Shown: positions 38,949-47,052 of the stretch, piece by piece
Numbering within the stretch: the first letter of the stretch is position 1
Layout: every line of letters begins with the position of its first letter
Origin: Geomonas sp. Red32
Lineage (GTDB): Bacteria > Desulfobacterota > Desulfuromonadia > Geobacterales > Geobacteraceae
Assembly: GCF_023652955.1 (NCBI RefSeq)
Contig: NZ_JAKLOY010000001.1
Coordinates: 62,001-126,000 of the forward strand
DNA: 64,000 nt
Direction: 5' to 3'
The notes under the pieces: generated by a model
Told to the model about the DNA's origin: nothing
The model's input: only the letters and a program-made list of their open reading frames with translations
Databases searched by the model: none
Program-made: the position numbers and the translations under genes

Positions 38949-39272
38949 ATGGCATTCGAGGCCCAATTGCAGATGGCGCAGGGGGTGGCGAGAATCACCC
39001 TGGCCGGCTCGCTGGACGCCGCCTCGGCCCCCCGTTTCCGGGAGGTCATCGAGCAGGCCGCGGCCCAGGAGGCCGGAAAGCTGGTCCTTTTCATGGAGAA
39101 GCTGGAGTTTCTGGCCAGTGCCGGCCTGCAGCTGCTCATCTTCGCCCGGCGGAAGATGGGGGCCGACGTCGATATCTACGTGGTCGGCAGCCAAGGCCCC
39201 GTGCTGGGCACCCTCGAGATGACCGGATTCCACCACGGCGTCCATATCCAGGACACCTTCGCCGACTCGTGA
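38949..39272 (+). CDS. STAS-domain anti-anti-sigma-like protein (RsbV type)
   Basis: A 107-residue STAS protein. The segment LEFLASAGLQLLIFARRKM corresponds to the DxxSSGxxxL region, with the phosphorylatable Ser retained. In partner-switching systems the STAS protein is phosphorylated by an RsbW-type kinase and restored by an RsbU-type phosphatase; both follow directly. AAGGGAGAACCCC precedes the ATG. No sigma factor gene is near, so the output target is unknown. Confidence 0.9.
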   Translation: MAFEAQLQMAQGVARITLAGSLDAASAPRFREVIEQAAAQEAGKLVLFMEKLEFLASAGLQLLIFARRKMGADVDIYVVGSQGPVLGTLEMTGFHHGVHIQDTFADS

Positions 39273-39368
39273 CCAGCCGCGCCACCGTCAATTCCACCGT
39301 TCTTTTCCACCGCCCAAGCGCCTCCCGCCGCAGCCGGTGACCCGGGGCGCTTTCTGCAGGGGTATCCG

Positions 39369-39803
39369 ATGGAGCCGTTAAGCCTCCCCGCAAAATTGGA
39401 TTCGCTCGAAAAGCTCGGGAGCTACGTCGTCCGGGCAACCGCCGAGGCAAAGCTCGCCGCCAAGGCGGCCTACGGTCTGCGCCTGGCGGTGGACGAGATC
39501 GCCACCAACATCGTCACCCACGGCCACGAGGAAGCGGGAATAAGCGGGGTGGTGACGGTCAGCGTGGCCTTGACCGACGATTCCCTGACCGTCGTCTTGG
39601 AAGACGGCGGCCTTCCCTTCGATCCCTTGAGCCACCGCCTTCCCGCCGAAGATGACTTGAACCTCCCCCTGGAGGAGCGTGCCATAGGCGGCCTCGGCAT
39701 CTTCCTCGTTCTCAAGAGCGTCGACGCCTTCCGCTACGAGCGGGCCCATGACGTCAACCGCAACATCTTCGTCATGAACCGTACCCCGAACGGGGCGGCC
39801 TGA
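39369..39803 (+). CDS. RsbW-type serine kinase / anti-sigma ATPase
   Basis: A 144-residue GHKL ATPase of the HATPase_c_2 type. The N-box is LAVDEIATNIVTHG, the G1 box EDGGLPFDPL and the G2 box IGGLGIFLV. Such proteins phosphorylate STAS partners and sequester a target. It lies between the STAS gene and the PP2C gene, completing an Rsb-like switch. The ATG follows CTGCAGGGGTATCCG, a modest Shine-Dalgarno. Confidence 0.9.
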   Translation: MEPLSLPAKLDSLEKLGSYVVRATAEAKLAAKAAYGLRLAVDEIATNIVTHGHEEAGISGVVTVSVALTDDSLTVVLEDGGLPFDPLSHRLPAEDDLNLPLEERAIGGLGIFLVLKSVDAFRYERAHDVNRNIFVMNRTPNGAA

Positions 39804-39838
39804 AGCGAGGGTGAGAGGTTCGAACCGGAGAGTGAGCC

Positions 39839-41164
39839 ATGCTGACCAAGCCGTTCGGCGCACCAAGTATCGGGAGGATGATTCTGCGGGCCCTGCGGGG
39901 GCTACCGGCCCTGTTCCCGGTCGTCATCCCTAAGGGGAACATCAGGGGACGCATCCTGCGGGCTCTCCTCGGGGTCTCCGTTTTATCGCTGCTCTGTTTC
40001 ACGGTGATCTCGCTGCACGGCATCAGCCAGATCGAGGACTTTGCCGTCCACGCCTGCAGCGCGCCGGCCGAAGGGGGGGACGCACCTGCCGTTCCTACCG
40101 AAACCGCCTTCGTCACCGTCATCTCCCAGCTCGCCCTCGGGATGAGAAGGCTGATGGTCGTCCTGATCCTGCTCTTCTTCGCCGCCATCACCGCGGTCTA
40201 CCTGGTCGCCCGGGAGCTCGCGCGCGTCATCACCGACCCGATCCTCGTGCTCGATGCCGGGGCGAAGGTGATCGGCGACGGCAATCTCGATTACCGGATA
40301 GAGGTACACACCGGGGACGAAATCGAGGCCCTGGCCGAGACCTTCAACAAGATGACCGGCAGCCTCCGGGAGTACGTCCGGACCCTGACCGAGACCACCG
40401 CCGCCAAGGAAAGGATCCAGGGCGAGCTCAAGGTGGCGACCGACATCCAGGCGAGCCTGCTGCCGAGGCTGTTCCCACCGTTTCCGGCCCGCAAGGAATT
40501 CGACATCTTCGCCCACATGGACCCGGCCAAGGAGGTGGGGGGGGACTTCTACGACTTCTTCTTCGTCGACGACAAGACCCTCTGCTTTCTCATCGCGGAC
40601 GTCTCGGACAAGGGGGTGCCGGCCGCCCTCTACATGATGGTGGCGAAGACCCTTCTCAAGACCGAGGCGCTGCGCGGCCTTGGGCCGGACGAGATCCTGT
40701 TCCGGGTCAACAACCTCCTGGCCGACAACGACAGCTGCATGTTCGTCACCGTCTTCTGCGCCCTGCTCGACACCGCCAGCGGCGAGGTCCGCTTCTCCAA
40801 CGCCGGCCACAATCCCCCCCTCCTCTACCGGACCGGGCGCGGGTTCGAGTTCCTGAAGATCCGGGCGGGGTTCGTGCTCGGCCCCATGCCGGACAGCAGC
40901 TACACGATGGAGAGGGTCACCCTTGGGGCCAACGACCTCCTCTTCCTCTACACCGACGGCATCACCGAGGCGAAGAACCCCGCGGGTGAACTGTACGGAG
41001 AAAAAAGGCTGCTGGAGGCGCTCAACGGGGGAGAGGTGGGCGATCTGGCGGCCATGGTGCAGGCGATACGTACCCGGGTGGACGAGCACGCCGGCGGCGC
41101 GCCCCAGTCCGACGACGTCACCATGCTGGCACTCAAGTTCAGGGGGGTGTCCCGTGAGGCCTAG
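39839..41164 (+). CDS. HAMP-containing PP2C (RsbU/SpoIIE-type) phosphatase
   Basis: A 441-residue membrane phosphatase. Two membrane helices (about 40-60 and 103-123) bracket a short periplasmic loop, then HAMP (ARVITDPILVLDAGAKVIGDG), a coiled linker (GELKVATDIQASLLPRL) and the SpoIIE-type PP2C domain with metal-binding motifs PAKEVGGDFYDF, ADVSDKGVPAALYM, FSNAGHNPP and LYTDGITEA. It would dephosphorylate the STAS partner in response to a membrane or periplasmic signal. Its end overlaps the next gene by 11 bases, indicating coupling. Confidence 0.92.
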   Translation: MLTKPFGAPSIGRMILRALRGLPALFPVVIPKGNIRGRILRALLGVSVLSLLCFTVISLHGISQIEDFAVHACSAPAEGGDAPAVPTETAFVTVISQLALGMRRLMVVLILLFFAAITAVYLVARELARVITDPILVLDAGAKVIGDGNLDYRIEVHTGDEIEALAETFNKMTGSLREYVRTLTETTAAKERIQGELKVATDIQASLLPRLFPPFPARKEFDIFAHMDPAKEVGGDFYDFFFVDDKTLCFLIADVSDKGVPAALYMMVAKTLLKTEALRGLGPDEILFRVNNLLADNDSCMFVTVFCALLDTASGEVRFSNAGHNPPLLYRTGRGFEFLKIRAGFVLGPMPDSSYTMERVTLGANDLLFLYTDGITEAKNPAGELYGEKRLLEALNGGEVGDLAAMVQAIRTRVDEHAGGAPQSDDVTMLALKFRGVSREA

Positions 41165-42134
41165 CTTCTTCGGTCCCGGCAGGGTGAGGCTCGCCATCGT
41201 GCTCGTGCTGGCGGCGCTCTTCTGCCTGACCGCCGCCCACGCCCCGGGAGCCGACCGGAAGGTGCGCAGGGTGGCGATGATCCTCTTCCGGGGGGAAACC
41301 CCTTCCGAGCAGGGATTCCGGGACACCATCCACGCATCGCGCGATTTCCTGGTGCGCTGCCGGACCTTCAACGCGGGGCAGAGCCAGGAGCGGCTGCGGG
41401 AGATCATGGCGGTCATCGATCCCTCCCAGTACGACCTCATCTATACCTTCGGCACCATGGCCACCCAATCGGCCATGGAGAGGATCAAGGGCGTCCCGAT
41501 CGTCTACAACGTCGTCCAGCGCCCCGTCGAGGCGGGGATCATCAGGAGCTGGGGCGACTCCGGGAACAACGTGACCGGCGCCTCGAACATCGTCGCCACC
41601 GAAAGCGCCTTCAGGGCCCTCACGCTGGTGATGAGCATCCGCAAGCTCGGGCTCATCTACAACGATCAGGATCCCGCCTCGCTGATCCAGAGGGGAGAAG
41701 TCGAGAAGCTCCAGAAGAAGTACGGCTTCCGGATCTTCGACATGCCAGTGCGGGACCGGGAATCGATTTCGGGGGCCATCGGGCTCGGGGTGAGCGCCAA
41801 GGTCGACGCGGTCCTTCTTCCCGCGGACTCCTTCGTGAAGGCCAACGCGGGGGCCATCGTGTCCTCGCTCAACGAACACCGGATCCCGACCATCGCCATG
41901 ATACCGGAGATGGTGAGCGAAAACGGCGCCCTGATCTCCCTGGGGCCCGACTACTACGAACTCGGGCAGCTGGCGGCCCGGAACGCCCTGGAAGTTTTGG
42001 GCGGGAAGCGGCCGGCCGAGGTTCCCTCGCAGACCGTGCGGACGCTCCATCTCTGCATAAACCTCCGGACCGCGGACCGGCTGGGCATCATCTTCCCGTT
42101 GCAGCTACTGTCGATGGCGGCGGTGGTTCGCTAG
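41154..42134 (+). CDS. Periplasmic binding protein (ABC_sub_bind/TrpX type)
   Basis: A 326-residue exported binding protein. Signal peptide LAIVLVLAALFCLTAAHA, then VRRVAMILFRGETPSEQGF and later QRPVEAGIIRSWGDSGNNVTGAS and IPTIAMIPEMVSENGALISLG, a pattern seen in ABC_sub_bind proteins. The GTG start lies inside the end of the phosphatase gene, after a GGGGGG Shine-Dalgarno. No cognate permease is present. It may supply the signal to the upstream HAMP phosphatase or receptors (inference). Confidence 0.85.
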   Translation: MRPSFFGPGRVRLAIVLVLAALFCLTAAHAPGADRKVRRVAMILFRGETPSEQGFRDTIHASRDFLVRCRTFNAGQSQERLREIMAVIDPSQYDLIYTFGTMATQSAMERIKGVPIVYNVVQRPVEAGIIRSWGDSGNNVTGASNIVATESAFRALTLVMSIRKLGLIYNDQDPASLIQRGEVEKLQKKYGFRIFDMPVRDRESISGAIGLGVSAKVDAVLLPADSFVKANAGAIVSSLNEHRIPTIAMIPEMVSENGALISLGPDYYELGQLAARNALEVLGGKRPAEVPSQTVRTLHLCINLRTADRLGIIFPLQLLSMAAVVR

Positions 42135-42209
42135 GGAACGCATCGCCAGGAGCACGCGGGACCGCATCCGTCGTCCCTATTCGAGGGGGGACTTCGCAGC
42201 AAGGGGGCC

Positions 42210-43217
42210 ATGGTGACCGATACCGGATTCTTCTCCATCAACGCGACCGAAATGCTCATGATACTGCGCGGGTATATCCCGACGGTCCTGGTGGTCGCCA
42301 TCGGCGTCCTGGTCGGCAAACTGGACGAGTTCAGGCACCAGGCTACCCTGATCAAACTGATCGACTACGTTTTCCTCCCCTGCCTGGTGTTTTCCGCCCT
42401 GCACCGGCACCCGTTCGACCTGGACGAGCTGCTGCAGATAGGAGTGGCGGTTGCGGTGATGGTCTCTTTGTCGACCGTGGCCGCCATCTACCTGGTGGGA
42501 GACGGCAGGGGCGGAGCCGGCTGGAACCATCTGGCCACCATTTTCATGAGCAGCGGCACCATCCTCCTCCCTCTGGCTTACGTCCTGTTCGGCAACGAGG
42601 GGCTGGTGAAGGCCATCTATTTCCACCTGTTCGTCCTCCTGCTGCTCCACACCCTGGGAGCTCACCTCGTGAAGGGAAGCAGCAACCTCCCCTCCTTTTT
42701 CAAGGTCCCGTTCCCCTATGCGGTGGCGCTGGCGATCGGGACCGCCTCGTTACCGGTGCCCGCCTCCGATAATGTCCTGGAACTGGGCTGGCTGATGGAA
42801 AAGGGGATACAGATCGCCGGGCTGGGCGCGCTGCCGCTTTTGCTCATCAATTTCGGCTACCCGCTGGGGCTCATCAAGTTATCGGCCCTGCGCAAGGGGA
42901 TTGCCGGGGGGCTCCTGCGGATCGTCGGCGGGCCGCTGCTGGGGCTTGCCGTCGTCTACCTCTACCGTCACGGTGGATGGCTCAGCATGGAAAAGGGGTA
43001 CGACATCCTTACCTTCATCGACCGGCGCACCACCGAGGCGCTCCTGATGCTGGGGGCATCCATGCCGTCGTCACATCACGCCCTCCGGATGGAGGCAGGC
43101 GAGGGGCTCATCGCTTCCGAGGCGGAAAGCGGCACCTTCCTGGTCAGCGTCGTGGGGAGCACCGTCACCGTCATCACGGTGGTTTTTATCATCGATATCT
43201 ACATATTCCCGCACTAG
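42210..43217 (+). CDS. AEC-family transporter 1
   Basis: A 335-residue integral membrane protein with about ten hydrophobic segments and the auxin-efflux-carrier (AEC) family features FLPCLVFSAL in the first third and the middle charged loop. AEC members in bacteria include malonate and malate permeases. AAGGGGGCC precedes the ATG. It is adjacent to a second AEC gene with which it shares ordered similarity (LFGNEGLVKAIYFH vs LFGNDGLAKAILFH), so the pair arose by duplication and may act together. Confidence 0.85.
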   Translation: MVTDTGFFSINATEMLMILRGYIPTVLVVAIGVLVGKLDEFRHQATLIKLIDYVFLPCLVFSALHRHPFDLDELLQIGVAVAVMVSLSTVAAIYLVGDGRGGAGWNHLATIFMSSGTILLPLAYVLFGNEGLVKAIYFHLFVLLLLHTLGAHLVKGSSNLPSFFKVPFPYAVALAIGTASLPVPASDNVLELGWLMEKGIQIAGLGALPLLLINFGYPLGLIKLSALRKGIAGGLLRIVGGPLLGLAVVYLYRHGGWLSMEKGYDILTFIDRRTTEALLMLGASMPSSHHALRMEAGEGLIASEAESGTFLVSVVGSTVTVITVVFIIDIYIFPH

Positions 43218-43278
43218 GGACCGCTTCACCCATCGAAGGCCAACACGTGCCCTTTCCCGGAGGAGTCGAGAACAATCC

Positions 43279-44268
43279 ATGCCCATTATCTCGCCTGAAA
43301 CGCTGATGGTCGTCCGCGCCGTGCTTCCCTCCTTCACCATCGCCCTGCTCGGGGTGCTGCTGGGGAAGATGGACCGCCGGCGGGAGTTGAACCAGAAGAC
43401 CATCTCCAACATGGTCTACTATTTCTTCACCCCCTGCCTGGTCTTCTCGTCGCTCCACAAGAGGTCCTTCGACTTCGTAGAGTTCGCCCTGATCGGGGGG
43501 GCGGCCTTTCTCCTCATCGCGGTCATGACCCCCATCGCCTTCTTCTTCAAGCGCCGGGCCGGGGTCAGGGAGAACGGCTACTGCCTCCCCATCATCTTCA
43601 TGAACACGGGGAACATCTCGCTGCCGATCGCGCTGCTCCTCTTCGGCAACGACGGCCTCGCCAAGGCCATCCTCTTCCACATGATGAACATCCTCGTCCT
43701 CTATTCCTACGGCGTCTACCTGGTGAGCGGCCAGACCGACCTCCGGCAGTTCCTCAAGATCCCCGCCCTTTACGCCACCCTCCTCGGTGTGCTGGCGGCC
43801 ACCACGACTCTCCCGGTCCCCGAAACGCTCATGCAGGGGTACGCCATCGTCTGCAAGGTGAGCGATCTCCTCGCCTACGCCGCGATTCCGCTGCTGATCG
43901 TCAATCTCGGCTACTCCATGAGCGTGACCACCAAGCTGACCACCCTCAAAGACGACGCCACCGGAGCCTTCCTGCGGGTCGTGCTCGGGCCGCTGCTCGC
44001 TTTCGGCGTGGTCATCTGCTACCGCAAGCTCGGCTGGATCCCGGCCGGCGCCGGTCCGGACCCGCTCGTCACCATGGGGTACCGCACCACCGAGGCGATC
44101 ATCATCCTCAACGCCGCCATGCCCGGACCGGTCATGGCGTATCTCCTCAACGTGAAGTTCAACAACTGTCCCCAAAAGGCCGCCTCCATGGTGGCGCTGG
44201 GGACGCTCGCGGGGTTGATAACCATCCCCTTGACGCTCCATTTCATTAACCAGTTCATCGCCGCATAA
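43279..44268 (+). CDS. AEC-family transporter 2
   Basis: A 329-residue membrane protein of the same family as the preceding gene (FFTPCLVFSSLHKRSF, GNISLPIALLLFGNDG, YRTTEAIIILNAAMP). About ten membrane segments. In this position, before a 2-hydroxyacid dehydrogenase, an organic-acid carrier role is likely but unproven. GGAGGAGTCGAG lies upstream of the ATG. The STAS gene follows after 18 bases. Confidence 0.85.
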   Translation: MPIISPETLMVVRAVLPSFTIALLGVLLGKMDRRRELNQKTISNMVYYFFTPCLVFSSLHKRSFDFVEFALIGGAAFLLIAVMTPIAFFFKRRAGVRENGYCLPIIFMNTGNISLPIALLLFGNDGLAKAILFHMMNILVLYSYGVYLVSGQTDLRQFLKIPALYATLLGVLAATTTLPVPETLMQGYAIVCKVSDLLAYAAIPLLIVNLGYSMSVTTKLTTLKDDATGAFLRVVLGPLLAFGVVICYRKLGWIPAGAGPDPLVTMGYRTTEAIIILNAAMPGPVMAYLLNVKFNNCPQKAASMVALGTLAGLITIPLTLHFINQFIAA

Positions 44269-44286
44269 CGGCCAGGAGGTGGGCAG

Positions 44287-44637
44287 ATGCAGATCTCCTT
44301 ACAGCAGCAGCAGGACCACCAGGTCATCTCGCTTTCCGGCAGGCTCGACGCGAGCACCGCCCCGCTTCTCCAGGATCGCTTCCAGCAGGCTCTTACTCCC
44401 GAAAGCTGCCGCTTCATCGTGGAGATGAGCGAGGTGGACTACGTCTCGAGCGGCGGCTTACGGGTGCTGCTGGTGATGACCAAGATGGTCAGGGCGCTCG
44501 GGGGGGAGATCGTGCTGGCGCGGCTGCACCCCTTCGTGGAGGACCTGATGACCATGTCCGGGTTCAATACCATGATCCCGGCGACCGCCACCAGGGAGGA
44601 GGCGCAGAGGCTTTTGACCGCGGGAGGCATGCCATGA
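44287..44637 (+). CDS. STAS-domain protein 2 (RsbV type)
   Basis: A 116-residue STAS protein with the canonical switch sequence VDYVSSGGLRVLLVMTKM, including the phosphorylatable Ser. It is closer to the classical RsbV/SpoIIAA consensus than the first STAS protein of the island. CAGGAGGTGGGCAG precedes the ATG. Its stop overlaps the start of the dehydrogenase gene (ATGA). It may be a second substrate of the island's RsbW-type kinase. Confidence 0.92.
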   Translation: MQISLQQQQDHQVISLSGRLDASTAPLLQDRFQQALTPESCRFIVEMSEVDYVSSGGLRVLLVMTKMVRALGGEIVLARLHPFVEDLMTMSGFNTMIPATATREEAQRLLTAGGMP

Positions 44638-45584
44638 AGGTCGCCATCATCGGCGCGGGACACATCGGGACCACCCTCGCCTACACGCTCCTCATCAAGG
44701 GGTTCGTCTCCGAGATCGCCATCGTCAACAGGACCCGGGAGAAGGCCTTCGGCGAGGCGCTTGACATGACCCATGCCCTCGCCTCGGCGTCGCATTCGGT
44801 GAAGATCTATTCCGGCGACTACCGCGCCTGCGAAGGGGCCGAGGTCGTGGTGGTAACGGCGGGCGCGGCCACCGTCAAGGGACAGTCGCGCCTGGAGATC
44901 GTCGCCGCCAATGCGGCCATCTTCCGGGAGCTCATCCCGAGCATCCTGGAGCATAACCGGGACGCCATCTTCCTGGTGGTCACCAACCCGGTCGACGTGA
45001 ACACCTGGCTCGCGCTGCGTTATTCGGGGCTCCCCTGGCAGCGGATCATCGGATCGGGGACAGTGCTCGATTGCCAGCGTTTCCAGTCGTTTCTGAGCCG
45101 GCATTTCAACGTCCACCCTGCCAACGTCCAGGGGTTGATCATCGGGGAACACGGCGATTCGATGATTCCGCTCTGGTCGCGGGCCTCGATCTGCGGGATC
45201 CCGCTGGCGGAGTTCCCGGGCTACGACCAGCAGGAGATGGAGGACATCTTCGATATCACCAGGCGCGGCGCGGCCATGGTCCGGGTCACCAAGGACAGCA
45301 CCCAGTACGCCACCGCCATGTCGGTAGCCCGGGCGGTGGAGGCGATCCTGCTCGACAAGAAGGAGGTGCTGACCGTCTCCACCCTGGTCAACGATTTCTA
45401 CGGCATCGGCGACGTCTGCCTCAGCATGCCGGCCGTCGTGGGGAAACGGGGGATCGAGCGGGTACTGAAACCTCAACTCGCCGATGACGAACGGGACAAA
45501 CTCCTCCGCTCGGCCGCCATCCTCAAGGGGGTGCTCGCCTCGGTCGGTGAAGATGGGCCGGCCGGTGGTGCATCCGGCGTATAA
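44634..45584 (+). CDS. Lactate/malate dehydrogenase-family enzyme, unusual specificity loop
   Basis: A 316-residue NAD-dependent 2-hydroxyacid dehydrogenase of the LDH/MDH fold. The Rossmann motif is GAGHIGTTLAY. The catalytic set is intact: Arg of GQSRLE, Asn of TNPVDVNTW, Asp and Arg of GTVLDCQRFQ and His of GEHGDS. The residue that selects substrate (102 in LDH numbering; Gln in lactate, Arg in malate enzymes) aligns with Thr in AGAATVKG. The enzyme may therefore oxidise a different hydroxyacid. It is translationally coupled to the STAS gene and is the last gene of the island. Activity should not be assumed to be LDH or MDH. Confidence 0.85.
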   Translation: MKVAIIGAGHIGTTLAYTLLIKGFVSEIAIVNRTREKAFGEALDMTHALASASHSVKIYSGDYRACEGAEVVVVTAGAATVKGQSRLEIVAANAAIFRELIPSILEHNRDAIFLVVTNPVDVNTWLALRYSGLPWQRIIGSGTVLDCQRFQSFLSRHFNVHPANVQGLIIGEHGDSMIPLWSRASICGIPLAEFPGYDQQEMEDIFDITRRGAAMVRVTKDSTQYATAMSVARAVEAILLDKKEVLTVSTLVNDFYGIGDVCLSMPAVVGKRGIERVLKPQLADDERDKLLRSAAILKGVLASVGEDGPAGGASGV

Positions 45585-45595
45585 CTTTTCTATAC
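45579..45595 (+). promoter_or_regulatory. Candidate activator site 1 (GTATA-N7-TATAC)
   Basis: GTATA-ACTTTTC-TATAC overlaps the dehydrogenase stop codon. It is the same design as the site at 45680 and the two sites at 56739 and 56842. Confidence 0.6.
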
Positions 45596-45603
45596 AGCCC
45601 CCC

Positions 45604-45654
45604 GGGGTGGCCGAACCCGCCGAATCTGCGGCAGATGCGGCTCTTGGCCACCCC
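45604..45654 (+). repeat. Nested palindrome between two activator sites
   Basis: GGGGTGGCC (45604-45612) pairs with GGCCACCCC (45646-45654). The interior contains a second stem CCG-A-ATCTGC / GCAGAT-G-CGG. It could end the dehydrogenase transcript or act as a structured element. No U-run follows. Confidence 0.6.
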
Positions 45655-45679
45655 CCACCCATCCTCCCTCCCTTTCCCC

Positions 45680-45698
45680 TGTATACCCAGCCTATACA
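45680..45698 (+). promoter_or_regulatory. Candidate activator site 2 (TGTATA-N7-TATACA)
   Basis: A perfect palindrome TGTATA-CCCAGCC-TATACA, centred 102 bases from site 1 and 120 bases from the -12 element downstream. A near-consensus IHF site (ATCAATCCTTTC, 45741-45752) lies between it and the promoter. Confidence 0.65.
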
Positions 45699-45794
45699 CC
45701 AGCCGGTCGCAAGGAGCATTGAAGACGCCGGGCGGCCAGCATCAATCCTTTCAAAACCAGACACTTAGCGAAAAGTACAATTTTTACTAATTTA

Positions 45795-45809
45795 AGGCAC
45801 GGCAAATGC
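45795..45809 (+). promoter_or_regulatory. Sigma-54 promoter of 12-heme cytochrome gene
   Basis: AGGCACGGCAAATGC: GG at -24 and GC at -12 with the standard 10-base spacing and a GGCACG core that matches the sigma-54 consensus. The predicted start near 45821 leaves a leader of about 100 bases. Confidence 0.7.
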
Positions 45810-45921
45810 TAACCGAGGAAAGGGGACCATATCGAGGCCGTTGTCCCGCTTCCCCTCCGGGGAGAGGGGGCACGACCATTCATTTATTTTCCGGAGTAAA
45901 AACCGATCGGGAGGAGAAACC

Positions 45922-46950
45922 ATGAGACTGCCATTGAGCATCGTGATCCTGGCTGTGCTTACCTGCGGGATTTCCGGGGCCCACGCCCTGGAACTGAAGG
46001 ACGTCACCTTCAACACCAACGGTGGCGGAAAGGTGGTCTTCAGCCACGAAAAGCACCTGAAGAAAAAGGAGCTGAAGAGCCGCAACGTCAGCTGCAAATC
46101 GTGCCATGACATCGCCGCCAAGCCGGGTGTCCACTTCACCATGGCCGACATGGAAAAAGGAAAGTCGTGCGGCAGGTGCCATACCGGCCAGAAAGCCTTC
46201 GCCCTTGCCAAGTGCACCGGCTGCCACAAGGTCAAGGAGATCACCTTCCAGGTGAAGGAAACCGGCCCGGTCCGCTTCAGCCACAACAGCCATTTAAAGA
46301 GCATGCAGTGCAACTCCTGCCACAACAAGCTCTTCAACACCGGCCCCAACAAATCGGTCAGCATGGCGGAGATGGAACACGGGAAGTCGTGCGGCGCCTG
46401 CCACAACGGGACCAAGGCCTTCAGCATCGAGAAGTGCGGCAGCTGCCATCCGTCGCCCAAGCAGGTGGTCTTCAAGATCAAGGAAACCGGCCCCACCGTT
46501 TTCAGCCATGCCCGGCACGTGGAGAAGTACAGCTGCAGCGCCTGCCACACCAGGATCTACCCGCTGGGATCGAGCAGGCACGTCAGCATGGCCGCCATGG
46601 AGAAGGGTAAGTCGTGCGGCGCCTGCCACAACTCGCGGGACGCCTTCGCGGTTGCCCAGTGCAGCAAGTGCCACCCCACCAAGGAGATCACCTTCAAGCT
46701 GGCCAGCATCTCCAACGCCAAGTTCGATCACGACAAGCACCTGGCCAAGTACAAGTGCAGCGCCTGCCACACCGGCACCTTCCCGCTTTCCACCAAGGCA
46801 AGGCCGGTGACCATGTCAGAGATGCACCGCGCCAAGTCCTGTGGCCTGTGCCACGACGGCCAGAAGGCCTTCTCGGTCTCGGGCAACTGCGACTCCTGTC
46901 ACATCAAGGATAGCCGGGCGGCCTCCACTCCGGGGGATGAGAAAGGATAG
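45922..46950 (+). CDS. Twelve-heme c7-type nanowire cytochrome
   Basis: A 342-residue periplasmic multiheme cytochrome. Signal peptide to about residue 24, then four repeats of a triheme c7 unit with the shape F(S/D)H..H....C..C..C-H ... M..M..(G/A)KSCG.CH.....AF....C..CH. There are twelve CXXCH motifs (CKSCH, CGRCH, CTGCH, CNSCH, CGACH, CGSCH, CSACH, CGACH, CSKCH, CSACH, CGLCH, CDSCH). Tandem c7 polymers of this kind in Geobacter form linear heme wires carrying electrons across the periplasm. GGGAGGAG precedes the ATG. A sigma-54 promoter and paired palindromes lie upstream, linking it to operon B. Confidence 0.93.
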   Translation: MRLPLSIVILAVLTCGISGAHALELKDVTFNTNGGGKVVFSHEKHLKKKELKSRNVSCKSCHDIAAKPGVHFTMADMEKGKSCGRCHTGQKAFALAKCTGCHKVKEITFQVKETGPVRFSHNSHLKSMQCNSCHNKLFNTGPNKSVSMAEMEHGKSCGACHNGTKAFSIEKCGSCHPSPKQVVFKIKETGPTVFSHARHVEKYSCSACHTRIYPLGSSRHVSMAAMEKGKSCGACHNSRDAFAVAQCSKCHPTKEITFKLASISNAKFDHDKHLAKYKCSACHTGTFPLSTKARPVTMSEMHRAKSCGLCHDGQKAFSVSGNCDSCHIKDSRAASTPGDEKG

Positions 46951-46996
46951 CGGGATTTCTGGAAGGGATCGAACGGGGTAGCCACAGCCGCTCCAC

Positions 46997-47031
46997 AAAA
47001 AACGCCCCCTCCCGATCCGGGAGAGGGCGTC
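46997..47031 (-). terminator. Rho-independent terminator of operon A
   Basis: Read on the minus strand: ACGCCCT-CTCCCG, loop GAT, CGGGAG-GGGGCGT followed by TTTTTTG. It lies 21 bases past the last gene of the leftward operon. Confidence 0.85.
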
Positions 47032-47052
47032 GTGCGAAAGGAAGGATGGGGA

